A stretch of 64,000 nt of DNA, taken from positions 13,395,001 through 13,459,000 of the forward strand of contig JAZBRS010000013.1 of the NCBI GenBank assembly GCA_037176725.1, in the 5' to 3' direction. Numbering within the stretch: position 1 is the first letter of the stretch; each line of letters opens with the position of its first letter. Origin of the DNA: Posidonia oceanica (Eukaryota; Streptophyta; Magnoliopsida; Alismatales; Posidoniaceae). Of the stretch, positions 45,074 to 55,680 are shown piece after piece. A model generated the notes under the pieces. The model did not search any database. It saw nothing but the letters and a program-made list of their open reading frames with translations, and had not been told where the DNA came from. The translations under genes and the position numbers were made by a program.

Positions 45074-45798
45074 TCAGCTCAGCGATGCCTTGGTCGTATC
45101 GCCCGAGCGGCGTTCCCTTGATGTAGCCCCACCTGTGATAGACGATTTCGACCATTCAGAAGGGGTTACTGTGAACGGCCAAGGAGTTGACACGTTCAAG
45201 ATTAGGGATGTAGTTAACTGGTTCGGGACGGTTAACGCGGTATAAAGCATTCGAAAGCTCAAGGTCAAACTGGACAGTCTGTGAAGAGACGAAAGAAACT
45301 GCCTCGATCTGCTCCTTCTCAAAGTTCTCCGCCATGATAACGACGACATCGTTGCCCCAGCGGAACATGATCATGCGATGGAGGGTCGAGGGGATGACCT
45401 GATGCTTGTGCAGCCAAGGGCGCCCAAGCAGAAGATTGAAATTAGGCTCCAAGTTGACGATGTAGAATTCCACATCGAATATGATTGGACCAATGGTGAG
45501 GGGAATAATCAGAATCTCCAAAGAGTCATGGTGGGTGTTGTCAAAACTGTCATTCCCTTTATAGCTGACAAAAAGGGGTTGGTTCTGATTAATCCCCGCC
45601 AGAGGCAGTTCATCGCTCGTAAAAAAGATGACCTAGGGCTCCGCGATCATTCCTACCATGCTTTCTAGGGTTGCAGGCTTAATGATTTGGGACACATGGC
45701 GGCTTGGAACATGCAGAGAAAAGCCTCGCAATGTTCGGAGGATGTGTGGATGAGGTCCCAAATGGAAATGTCTGCCCTAACCTTCTTAAGCTGGGAGG
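45074..45798 (-). pseudogene. Retropepsin and degenerate G-patch region of element D
   Basis: On minus the frame is open through 45790-45156 apart from a TAG near 45633. It shows LRGFSLHVPSRHVSQ, then ELPLAGINQNQPLFVSYKGN, DSFDNTHHDSLEILIIPLTI, and FNLLLGRPWLHKH.VIPSTLH (near 45430-45390), the conserved C-terminal half of Ogre-type proteases. The DTG/DNG active site is not recognisable in the remaining sequence. At 45140-45075 a weak G-patch-like stretch (GYIKGTPLGRYDQGIAEL) follows. The right end is cut by LTR B. Confidence 0.7.
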
Positions 45799-46010
45799 TG
45801 TAGATACCCCGTTTTGGCACTCCCTTCTTAGTAGTATAGTCTATTGCATTGGGTCACCCCTAGAAGCACTTCACTCAATCCAGGGCATCTTACTTGAGCC
45901 AAACACCTTTTCTCCAGTTCAAAACATTATCCCTATTTAACCCTCAAGTGTCAACAACTTGAATGTTCTTCATTTCTTGACCAAATTTGGAAGATGGACT
46001 GACTGAGGGT

Positions 46011-46323
46011 GTTATACGCTGGATTCCCAGTTTATAACGTTGGCCGCTGATTTTCCAGCAGCTAACATTGGCCGCTGGTTTTCCAGCGTCTAACATGGGA
46101 ACCCAGTCAGTCCCAAACTTTCTTTATTTGGCCAAATACAAAATTCGTGTTTTTGCCTTCTTTAGAATTTGTTGACCAGTCAACGCAATTAACACCAGCT
46201 TAATGACATTTAATCAAGTTTTAATTAGGGGATATTCCTTGAGCCTGGCAGCTGTGCTTCGGAGGTCGTTATCCGCTGGAATTCCAGCAGACAATGTTAT
46301 CTGCTGGATTTCCAACGTATAAC
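46011..46323. repeat. Palindrome trimer and dimer in LTR B
   Basis: Three exact 28-bp monomers at 46011-46038, 46039-46066 and 46067-46094 (GTTATACGCTGG..., GTTGGCCGCTG..., ATTGGCCGCTGG...), then a dimer at 46268-46323. The dimer pairs at 23 of 28 positions when folded on itself. Homologous positions in LTR A have dimers with different variable bases. Confidence 0.8.
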
Positions 46324-46387
46324 ACCCCTGAATTGGAAAGTTTGCTGGTCTATTCATTCAATTCCTTTTTTATTCCTCCCCTGCTTC

Positions 46388-46395
46388 TATAAAAG
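46388..46395 (+). promoter_or_regulatory. TATA box of LTR B
   Basis: TATAAAAG is followed by CAGGGGTACC and then a GA-rich leader. The same motif sits at the homologous place in LTR A (32442-32435, minus). Confidence 0.65.
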
Positions 46396-47126
46396 CAGGG
46401 GTACCCTCATAGGGTCAAGGGACAGATTTTTGGAGAGAGGTGAGATTTTTGAGAATTGAAATAGTGAAGAGATCCCTAGAGAGAGAAACCACGTTTTGAG
46501 AGAACTTTGAGAAAGTGGATAGAGTCTTTGAAAGAGCTTGAGTCTCCCTTTGTCGTCAGTAGCATCATGTCGACATATCTTGCACTCCATGCATAGATAA
46601 AAATGGGGCTATCTTTAATTTTTCTCTTTTCATATCATATATTTAATTCCGTAGTATAATTAAGCATATTCATTTCATATATTGTTGTAGCTAGGCATAC
46701 ATTTCCATTAGTTGCAACCGGGGGGATCAAACCCCTTGGGTAAGTATTTCGTTGTCTCTTTATGTCCCTTTTTATTTATTCTGAATAAGTTACTACAACA
46801 TATTGATCCATATTTGCGTCATTTCTGTTTGTTTTGTTAACATTTGTCATACAAGGAGGAAGAAGAAAGAAGAAGAGATTCACCAAGCATGGGCACCCTT
46901 AGGCAACGCAGGCACTGTCCCAAGGTAGCTGAACTCACAACCATCACACATCTCCCCAAGATGTCTCGAGGGCCAGCGAAAGCAAACCGAGAGTGGCGAT
47001 CACACTAACTTCAACACACGTGGAGTGGAGAAGTCAGATACAACAAAAGGGGACTCCGAGAAGGAGCAAATAGAAACAAAGAAGCGAGCCTCTTCTCCTC
47101 CTAACCAAAACCCCATATCCACAGTC

Positions 47127-47144
47127 TGGCGATCACGGTGGGAC
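47127..47144 (+). other. Probable primer-binding site of E
   Basis: TGGCGATCACGGTGGGAC begins 3 bp after the LTR end and starts with the TGG expected of a tRNA 3'-CCA complement. I cannot name the tRNA with certainty. Confidence 0.5.
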
Positions 47145-48699
47145 CGCTAAAAGTGCCCCCGTGCAAGGTGAGTAAGTCCTTCTTTCTTCTTCCTCCTCAT
47201 CATTGACATTCCTAGTGTTAATTTTTAGCTTCTTAATTTTTTCTTAAGTTTTAAAGAAGCAGTGAAATTTCTCATAGTGTTTCGAGGCACCGTGATCTTT
47301 TTCTCGTTTTCTTTTAAGTCAAAATAACTGAAATCACCCCCCCTTTTCTCTCTAGAATTCTCATGCATGGGGGTGATCTGTAAAAGCTACTGTTTTACTG
47401 AAAAAACACTGTCAATACGTTATACACGTGACCTACTGCGTCCAACATTGGACGCTACAGTATATGCGGCCAACGACCACTGAACAGAAACCCTTCTGTT
47501 TTAAAGTTTTTCTTAGTTTTCTTTTTATAATTGGTCCAAGGACTGAGGTGTGAGGTGATCGGCTTTGCCGTAGGGATCGGAACCTTAATCTTTGGGTGCT
47601 TTTCAAAAATAAAAAAAAAATCGAATCTTTCTATATGACTTGCATGGCCCTTATTGGGAACTAATTGCTTGTATCATTTCTTGAGTTATATAAGTAACCA
47701 TTTAGGTCCCGAGCACCTCTGTTGCAAAGGGCCTAGAAGAGGTGCTTGTATTGTCATTTTCTTTCACAAGGGGCCCTCCTTCTTCCTTGGCTTTTTGTAA
47801 AAGTTAATTAGAACCTCAAGCTTTGATTTGTATTCTTCCCTCTCCCTTTCGGTGGTTTGATTGTGCTTGGTGTGTTGACAAGCGAGAGCCTCGATCAATC
47901 TTGAGTACGCTGGGCTCTACCTCTACGGGGTAGGGACCTAAGTGTAGTCGGGCTCCCCCTAGCATCCTCAGGAGTTGAGGTAGGGGGTAGTACCAATATA
48001 TATATATATATATTTACCCATTTTGTGAGGAGCCATAGAAATCCAGGAAAAGAACTCATACCTAAGCCTTAAGGAACCCTGAGAGCTATGCAAGTTTAAA
48101 ACACTAATCTCAAAGCGAAAATAGAAATTAAAACTTTAAATCGCTGTCTGAAAGTGTTTCTGTGCAGTTCTCTGTAACAAGGTGTTAGCCGCTGGAATCT
48201 CTGCGTCTAACGTTGGATGCTGTAGATAGCGCGTCTAACGCATTCTTTGCTTAGCTGTTTATTTTCTAGCTTTTCTGTGGTGGATTGATTGTAGAGTAAA
48301 ACATTTGAAAGCAAAACAGTGACAGTTTTATATTTTGTTTTTACTTCTTAGGAACCTGTATTAAATTGTAAAATTTTGTAATTTCCTTTTTGTGTAAGCA
48401 CTTGTAATCCTTCATTTATATAAAAGAAAAAAAGGAATCAAAAAGAAAGAGAGAAAAAAAAGAGAGAAAAAAAGAGAAAAGGAAAAGAAAAAAAAGAGAG
48501 GAAAAAAAGAAAGAAAAACAGAGAAAAAAAAACAGAGAGAAAAAAAAAAGAGAAGGAAGAAACAATGAAGACAAAGAAGAACAGAGAAATACAGCTGAGA
48601 GCATTGAACGCTTAAATATCCGCATCCAACGTTGTACGCTGCATTTTGAGGCGTATTACACCCTAAAGCCAATCTCATCTCATTATATTAGTTGCTACA
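47145..48699 (+). other. Leader of E, no gene
   Basis: Holds palindrome dimers at 47419-47474, 48184-48239 and 48603-48659, a TA microsatellite at 47996-48012, and a G/A-rich low-complexity block (48420-48575, mostly AGAAAAAA). The antisense ORFs over that block are phenylalanine/serine-rich artefacts. 47860-47990 is a GC-richer stretch with no identified function. Confidence 0.6.
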
Positions 48700-50512
48700 A
48701 TGATGAACAATCAAGTCTTTGAAGCTGAATAGCTAGAAAGAGAGAGGTCAGACTCAGCAAGTACAACGGGAGAGGAGCGTATAATCTACCATCCGACCAC
48801 CGAAGAAGCCTTGGATCCAGACTCGATTCAGTATAGAGCCATGTATCAGTTCTTAAATGAAGAGACATCAACCCCTACGGGGCCGTGTCAGAACAACCTC
48901 TAGCAGCCACCCTACCCCGGTGAAAGACAACGAAGGCCAGTTGTAGACCATACACCTGACGAAATATACCAGGGACAGTATGGCAACCCATCGCCGGATA
49001 CAAACCACCCACGACATGGTACAACGCTCAACGGAGCTTATAAATCAAGGGCAAATCCCTTGATGCAGGAACAAAATCACATGCCACATGGTGAATACAA
49101 GGAAAGAGTCTATCCGCCCTACGGGCACTAAGAACAGCATCTCCAAGCACCGACGGCGGGCAATCAGCCTCAGCCGAATTATCACAACCACCAGGCATCT
49201 CCTCTGCGACACGAGCCGGTCGCACCTTAACACTTTTGCAATAGCTATCCCCATCAGTAGCAGAACCATCAATCCCTCAACTCACACATCTCGACCCCAT
49301 CAGCCGGGAAAACAAATTTAGATGAGATGAGAAAAATGCTCAGCGCATTAGGGGTACATACCCAAGCTCTAGCAAACTTTGATACGAGCCGGTTTCCTCC
49401 GTTCAGACTCCCCTTGGGTTTCAAGTTCCCGAAGACTCCCAAGTTCAACGGAACCACCAACCCACTCAGTCACCTAGTGTGGTTCTAAATGGAGTCAGCC
49501 CCCTACTTCCATGACTTGGGGCTTGTCGTACACCTGTTCTTCTACTCACTTGAAGGAGAGCCCATGGATTGGTTTCTCACTCTCTGCAAGGAAGACCCTA
49601 GCAGCTTTGATAAAATCAGAGAGAGCTTCCTAACGAAATACCAGCACAAGATAGATCCTAAGCCGACCTTCCACGACCTAAGCAAAGAAGTCATGAATCA
49701 AGGCGAGAGCTGGGTAGCATTCACCAACAGATGGTGGGAAATGGTGGCCAGATCAGGCTTGACCATTCCAGAGAGACAAATGGTCTAGACCCTTATTGCA
49801 AATACAACTGGATCGATGAAGAAGGGGCTTGTGAATGCTTACTGCCTTAGTGTAACGGCTCTGTATGAAGTGGCTGCTTCCGTCAAAGAAAATTTTCATG
49901 AATTCATGGAGGAGCTCAAGAAGAGCCAAAAAACACAAGTGGTGGAAGGCGTGACTGGAGCTATCAATAGGATTAATTCCACGCCAAAGCCACCAGAGCA
50001 GAGGGTTATAATAAACTCGCAGCAACCATCATGGAGCCACCCTCCTCCTCAACAGCAATCATGGAGCCGCCCTCCTCCTCAACAGCAATCCTGGAGCCAC
50101 CCCCTCCTCAACAGCAGACATGGAGCCACCCTCCTCCTCAGCAACAATCACGGAGCCGCCCTCCTCCTCAGCGGCAACAAACATGGAGTAATCCCCCTCA
50201 CAATGGGAATAGGGGCAATTATCACAATGTCCCCCCCCACAACTATTGCCACTTAAAAAGGGAAAGAGGGACCATTACCCTCCTCTACCAGTCACACTGG
50301 CGGATATGTTCATAGAGCTGGAGGATGCAAAAGCAATTGAACTCCCACCAGCCAGGCCCGAATTACCAAATAGTGACCAAAGCAAATACTGTCCGTTCCA
50401 TAGATTACATGGTCACAACATTAACGACTGCTGGACTTTCAGAGACACAGTCTATGACATGGTAGAGGCAGATGTGTTTGAATGGGACGTCCTAGTAAAA
50501 AGAGCTAAATAG
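48700..50512 (+). pseudogene. Gag of element E (Tat type), degraded
   Basis: The likely start is ATG at 48700 (MMNNQVFEAE, then stop). It has a disordered N-terminus and a capsid-like retrotransposon gag domain at 49380-49790 (SLEGEPMDWFLTL, SWVAFTNRWWEMVARSGLT). A Pro/Gln repeat segment follows (SHPPPQQQSW-like units, 50025-50190), then the zinc knuckle YCPFHRLHGHNINDC (C-X2-H-X4-H-X4-C, near 50390) with a TFRDTVYDMVEADVFEW tail. Stops at 48730, 48901, 49129, 49228, 49486 and 49786. Two frame shifts occur within the Pro/Gln repeats, probably by repeat slippage. Ends with TAG at 50510. Confidence 0.8.
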
Positions 50513-50572
50513 AGGGAGCAGACAGGGTCATCTCACCAGATCTACAATAATCTCCTCCCTAATCATCAAATA

Positions 50573-51307
50573 ATGGTGTTCAAGGACAATGAGTTCCCCA
50601 ATCCATTAATAACAAAGAGCTGGGACAACCAAGCTGATAATGAGGAGATAATCTTAGATGATGACTGGGACAACGAGGTAGACGAGGGGCTAACAATGGA
50701 AGATCTTCTTAGCCAATTCAACCTCACAGCAGCGGATGAACCACAAGATAGTGTGGAGGAAGAAAGCACTCTTACCAAAGTTCAAAAAGCCAATCAGCAA
50801 TTTGAACGAGAAAACATTGTCTTCAAGGATTTTGAGCTTCCACCTCCGTATAAGCAAGAGCTGCCGCTTACCATCACAGTAGGCATCAATGACCATGTGC
50901 TGCAAGAAGTATTAGTCGACACTGGAGAAAGCCAGAGCCTTAGTTCTCTCTCCACACTCCAAAGCCTAGGGCTCAATGAAGATGAGCTAGACAAAACCCA
51001 CTTTATGTGCACCGGGTTTGACCAGAACGAGAAACTGGCACTAGGAACAGTACCTATGGAAATCACAGTGGGTCTTTTGACCAGTATCACTTCGGTGATC
51101 ATTATGAAGGAGGAAGTCCTAGAACCCCTCATCCTCGGGAGGTCTTGGCCAGCAGAGGTCGGAGCTGTGGCATCTCCAGTTCACCAATTGCTAAAGTTCA
51201 AATATGAGGGAGTGGTTGTTAGCATTCCTACGAATCGCTCAGGGGTTTTATGCAAATTCAAAGTGCCTGAGCCTCAAATCGCAACCCTTGGAGAAAAAGA
51301 GGAATAG
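50573..51307 (+). CDS. First retropepsin-like domain of E
   Basis: A 244-residue open frame, in the same frame as the gag knuckle but separated by a TAG. An acidic N-terminal half (EEIILDDDWDNEVDEGLTME) is followed by a complete retropepsin fold signature: LTITVGINDHVLQEVLVDTG with active-site DTG at residues 116-118 (GAC at 50918), a flap-like FDQNEKLALGTVPMEITVG region, and LILGRSWPAEVGAVASPVHQ, equal to the usual LLGRPWI...SSLHQ ending. A second such domain follows at 51806. Tat polyproteins as I know them carry one protease here. Whether this copy is active is unknown; it ends at TAG 51305. Confidence 0.65.
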   Translation: MVFKDNEFPNPLITKSWDNQADNEEIILDDDWDNEVDEGLTMEDLLSQFNLTAADEPQDSVEEESTLTKVQKANQQFERENIVFKDFELPPPYKQELPLTITVGINDHVLQEVLVDTGESQSLSSLSTLQSLGLNEDELDKTHFMCTGFDQNEKLALGTVPMEITVGLLTSITSVIIMKEEVLEPLILGRSWPAEVGAVASPVHQLLKFKYEGVVVSIPTNRSGVLCKFKVPEPQIATLGEKEE

Positions 51308-52240
51308 CAACATCTGCCATGGAGGAAATCATCACTGTGGGCTCCCAAGCTGCTATCACCATCGGTCTCCCCAATCTTCAGAGCAGCTAGGCCACCATCA
51401 GGTCAACTGCTGGCCCTCAAGGCACTAAGCTCACAAAATACCTCGGTATTTCGGAATGCAACTACTCCATCATCTCCAATCTTTCGAGCACTGACAGAGC
51501 AACCAGCTCGAGTCATAAAACCACCAGAGCTTGGCGGACTTATACAAAAGGAGCCTATCTTCGCTTGGCCATACAAGAAGGGAGCATCAGGCAGCCAGAG
51601 CAAAGAAAATGAGGCTGCTACACCTATTACCAAAGGAGGGAGGCTATCGAATCGGATCATGCCACCGGCAGAGCCAGTCAGACCTCAAGAAGGACTCGGG
51701 CCAACAGAATATGACATCCTAGAGCAATTAAAGAAGACACAAGCCAGGATCTCAATTTATGATCTCATAAACAGCTCGATCTAACATCGGAAGGCTCTGC
51801 AAGAAGTGCTAGAGAAGGCCCAAGTCACTCCAGATATGCCAGTAGAGGAACTCCATGTTATAGCTACAGCGGCCTTTGTAGAACCTATCATTACATTTGC
51901 TGATAGTGAGTTGGCACCAATAGAGAGGAGAAAGGCACCATTGAATGTAACAATTTCTATAAACAATCATTTAATTTCTGAAGTGCTCATAGACACTGGT
52001 GCATCAATGAACATTTGCTTGCTAAATACAATACAAGCCTTGGGCGTGAATGAGGCCTCCTTTAGCCCCATTGATATGACGATTGCTGGATATGATGACA
52101 ACAAAAGAAAAGCACACGGCAAGTGGACCACAAAGATAAGGATAGGACCAACTCAGGTTCTAACCCAACTAATCGTCATAGATATAAACGTCCCATATCA
52201 GATCATCCTGGGAGACAATGGCTGAACAGTTTAAAAGGAG
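51308..52240 (+). pseudogene. Second retropepsin domain of E with its usual N-terminal linker
   Basis: Continues in the frame of the first domain. It shows EYDILEQLKKTQARISIYDL then (after a TAA at 51782-51784) HRKALQEVLEKAQVTPDMPV, the classic Tat linker before the protease. Then come NVTISINNHLISEVLIDTGA (DTG at 51992) and VPYQIILGD, after which a frameshift near 52217 destroys the LGRxWL ending. This is the canonical position of the Tat protease. The upstream domain is therefore the extra one. Confidence 0.8.
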
Positions 52241-52335
52241 TATCATCTCCTCGGCACTAATGCCTGAAATTCCCTCACAATGGGAAAATTATCAAAATAG
52301 CAGGGGACATACCAGGCAAAGAGGCAGAGGCCAAT

Positions 52336-54438
52336 GTGATGTACCTGCCGCACCAGTTCAGTGTGCGAGAAAAGCCGACCCGTGCCGAGAAAGGAAAGAA
52401 CATAGTATCTTTGGTCGAGTTAAGGGACAAGTGGGCTAAGCCCAAGCTATTTCACAACAAAAAGGAACCCTCGAAAAATAGAAGATCCTCCATGAATGTG
52501 GGATGGGAGATTAGGAGGAGCATTGGCTACAAGGAAGGCCAGGGCTTAGGCCCAGATGGAAAAGGAACGAAGGAGCCGGTAAAGGCTTGTGACAGAGAAG
52601 GGAAGGGAGGACTCGGTTTCGAGCAGTTCCCCGACGGACGACCATTACAGTGGAATATACAAGGACATTTCACCAGTGTAGGGATCTTCGATCCGAATTC
52701 ATCCCCACTGGGAAATATTATTTTGGCGAAATCAACCAAACACACTCTCCAAAGTGCAGAGGACACAATCGACGAAAACATTTTCGGCTTATTCCAAACA
52801 CTTGAATTGCCAGCAGAGCCTCACGAAGGTCAGACTGCAAGGGAGTTAACAGCAGAGCCTTACGAAGGTCAGACTGTAGCAGCAGAGCCTCACGAAGGTC
52901 AGACTGCAATAGAGTTGCCAGCAGAGCCTCACGAAGGTCAGACTGCAATAGAGTTGCCAGCAGAGCCTCACGAAGGTCAGACTGCAACATCGCCGCCTCC
53001 ACTGTTAGGCGCACCGGCCCCCAAACCTCCGGACAAGCCACCACTTTCTCCTTCTTCTCCCTCTTCTTCCAGCATCGCCGCTTCCAAGCTTCTGCTTCCT
53101 CCAGCTCCAGACATCTCTTCCTCTTTGGAGCAACCGACGGGGCAAAGTCTACGCAAGTCACAACGACTGGTAGATAAGGTTCGCCGCCTCACGGCGAATC
53201 TCTCGGAAGATCTGCAGCCTCAAAGGCCTGAAATTGACCTTGACCCAGGGGCAGATATGAGCTTTTCGAAGATGGTGGGAACGTCGACCATGACGAGCCC
53301 GCCTAGAAAGGCTCCTACCTCTTCTGATGGAGGTAACTCTAGCGGCATCCCCCTAGATTTTGTAAATAAAACTTTATTTAATTCTGCATTATTTTCGTTT
53401 CCTAGGAATAAAAGTGATTTACTTTCTGTTTTCAATAAGGGAGAGGATCACCATGTTAGCTCTAGTAGCTTGCGGTCAACTTCGACCACCGCTTTCAAAA
53501 CTGTGCGCGTGTGTCAATACACGGAGGCATTGCCTCAGGAGCTAGCTACTGCTAACATGGTCTTCCTAGTAGAAGAATTTGACCGGTTTGGGAAGTGTGC
53601 AGAGATAGAGGCATATGAACTGGTTAGCTGCAGTGATGAGGAAGTAGATCAGGAAGCCGACTTAGACCTCCTTAAGCACCTCATGGACAAATATGATGAG
53701 CAAACAAAGGCAGCTGAAGAAGAGACCGTGGAGGTCAATTTGGGGACCATAGAAGAGCCAAAACCAATACTCATAAGTGCAAGTTTGAGCCCAAAAGAAC
53801 GGGAGGAAATAGTGCAAATCTTGAAGGAGTTCGTGGATGTATTGGCCTTCAAGTACGAAGACATGCCTGGCCTACAATCAGCTCTAGTGGAACACCTGCT
53901 TCCACTAAACTCTGGAGCCAAACCCGTCAAGCAGAAATTGAGGCAATTAAGGCTGGAGCTCGCGCTTAAAGTCAAAGAAGAAATTGACAAGCTCCATAAA
54001 GCAAAGTTCATCAGGATGGTTGTGTACCCCAGTTGGGTCTCAAACATAGTGCCAGTGGCCAAGAAGGATGGGAAAGTTCGAGTTTGCATTGACTATCGCA
54101 ATCTCAACGCCGCTTGTCTAAAAGACGACTTCCCTTTGCCACATATTGACTTACTAGTGGACAATACAGCGGGATTTGAGATGCTATCATTCATGGATGG
54201 TTTCTTCGGTTACAACCAGATCAACCTAGCAGAAGAAGACCAAGAGAAGATGTCGTTCATCACACCATGGGGGACATACTGCTATGTGGTCATGCCATTT
54301 GGTCTCAAGAATGCCGGCGCTACATATCTAAGAGCAATGATGGCCATCTTCCACGACATGATGCACGATTGCATGGAAGTGTACGTTGATGATGTCCTGG
54401 TCAAATCAAGGACAAAGGAGGGCACTTCGAAGCATTGA
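52336..54438 (+). pseudogene. G-patch, repeat linker and RT of element E (700-residue ORF)
   Basis: The longest ORF in the window. Residues 56-96 form a G-patch-like motif (GWEIRRSIGYKEGQGLGPDG, then GLGFEQF), known in Ogre/Tat polyproteins. Residues 160-218 hold five AEPHEGQT repeats (DNA copies at 52813, 52852, 52882, 52921, 52960). A Pro/Ser-rich linker follows. RT begins near residue 510 (VEHLLPLNSGAKPVKQKLRQ) with VPVAKKDGKVRVCIDYRNLN, MPFGLKNAGATYLRAM and an intact YVDDVLVKSR at 683-692. A frameshift after SRTKEG truncates it; the RT thumb continues in another frame. The ORF upstream of its ATG is open to about 52240. The RT catalytic residues appear intact. Confidence 0.85.
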
Positions 54439-55190
54439 GAAGGGTACTGAGTAGAGCAAGGCAATATCTGCTAAAAATGAACCCGAAGAAGTGCGTGTTT
54501 GGGGTAACTGCCGGGAAGCTACTGGGCTTCATCATCAGTAAAAGAGGAATCAAGGTGGACCCATAGAAGGCTAGAGCAATAGCACAAATGCCCCCTCCCC
54601 GAAACATCAAGGAGCTTAGAGGAATCATCGGCCGCTTGCAGTTCATCAGAAGATTCATCTCATAACACGCCGACCGATGTAAGCCGTTCTATGAGCTATT
54701 AAAAGGAGAAAGGGAATTTGCTTGGGATGAGAAGTGCCAGAAAGCTTTTGATGAGCTCAAAGCATACCTCATGAGCCCTCCAGTCTTATCAGCACCTGTA
54801 TCAAGGAGGCCTTTGTTGCTCTATGTGGTAGTCACTGCATCATCAATAGGAGTAGTGCTGGCCCAACATGATGAGAACGAAAAGAAGGAAAAGGCTATCT
54901 ACTACCTGAGTAGAACCTTCCTGGATTATGAGAAGAAGTACACAGCCATAGAAAAGCATTGCTTTCCCTTGGTATGGGCATCCTAAAAGCTGAGACACTA
55001 CTTCCTAGCCCATAAAGTCTGTTACATCACCAAGATGGATCCAATCAAATACATGTTCGAGAAACCAGCCCTCTCTGGAAGGTTGGCAAGATGGCAGCTC
55101 CTCCTCACTGAATTTGACCTGCAATATGTATCTCAGAAAGCGGTCAAGGGGCAAGTGCAGATCACTTGGCAGGATTACCCATAGAAGACT
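54439..55190 (+). pseudogene. RT thumb and RNase H of element E
   Basis: Continues RT after the frameshift: LSRARQYLLKMNPKKCVFGV, LLGFIISKRGIKVDP(stop), MPPPRNIKELRGIIGRLQFI. Then RNase H (PPVLSAPVSRRPLLLYVVVT, KAIYYLSRTFLDYEKKYTAI) to about 55190. In-frame stops at 54565, 54661 and 54984 sit where Gln- or Glu-type codons are expected. Confidence 0.85.
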
Positions 55191-55680
55191 ATCAACCAGT
55201 CCAAACAGACTTCCCTGATGAGGAAATATTGGAAATAAAAGCTACAAAGTCTCCCGCTCAACAGTGGACTCTCTATTTTGATGGAGCACTCAACATACAA
55301 GGAGCAGGCATTGGAGTAGCACTTCTCACCCCAGAAGGAGTTCCCATCCCTAGGGCTGTGTAGCTAAACTTCGCCGCAAATACCAACAATGTTGCAAAAT
55401 ACGAGGCCTTGATCCTCAGATTACGCCTAGCACTGGAGCTAGGGGCAAAGCGGCTAAAACTCATCAGAGACTCCCAGTTGGTTCTAAGGCAAATTCTGAA
55501 CAAATATAGAACCCTCAACCCAAGGCTAGAAGAGTACAAAGGCATTGCTCGCCTCCTACTGGCCCAGTTTCAGCAAGTAGTGTATGCCCATACCCTCTGA
55601 AGTCATAACCTGCTAGCAGATGCCCTTGCTTCATTAGCCTCTTCATTCGAGTTCCCCATCAATGTTTGGGAGAAAACAAT
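55191..55680 (+). pseudogene. Archaeal-type RNase H domain of element E
   Basis: WTLYFDGALNIQGAGIGVAL, then NNVAKYEALILRLRLALELG (Lys at the position of the Glu in NNEAEYEA), RDSQLVLRQI, and NLLADALASLASSFEFP. Stops at about 55363 and 55598. The same Tat-specific domain as in D, but only moderately similar to it, supporting two different families. Confidence 0.85.

Larger units (their letters stand above)
33124..45798 (-). mobile_element. Ogre-like element D, minus strand, cut by E
   Basis: From right to left (its own 5' to 3'): protease at 45798-45156, a long linker, RT, RNase H, archaeal-type RNase H, integrase to about 40020, a DUF7745-like ORF (39343-37558), an 86-94-bp tandem array, a PPT and a 3' LTR (35829-33124). 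Its gag and 5' LTR are missing because element E begins at 45799. The LTR and 3' region match O1 and C, whereas the pol differs clearly from that of E. I therefore assign the pol to D rather than to A. That assignment is inference from order and similarity. Confidence 0.75.
45799..47123 (+). repeat. 5' LTR of element E (LTR B, 1325 bp)
   Basis: Starts TGTAGATACCCCGTTTTGGC and ends CCCCATATCCACA. It shares extensive co-linear similarity with the reverse complement of LTR A, e.g. CAAGTGTCAACAACTTGA (A has TAAGTGTCAACAACTTGA). TATA at 46388-46395. It carries a palindrome trimer (46011-46094) and a dimer (46268-46323) upstream of the TATA. Confidence 0.85.

Noticed and set aside
45378..45668. Plus-strand ORF just left of LTR B
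   Set aside because: It is the complement of the D protease, whose minus-strand reading matches retropepsin (LLGRPWLHKH).
48412..48678. Phe/Ser-rich antisense ORFs
   Set aside because: They translate a G/A low-complexity block; not protein-like.
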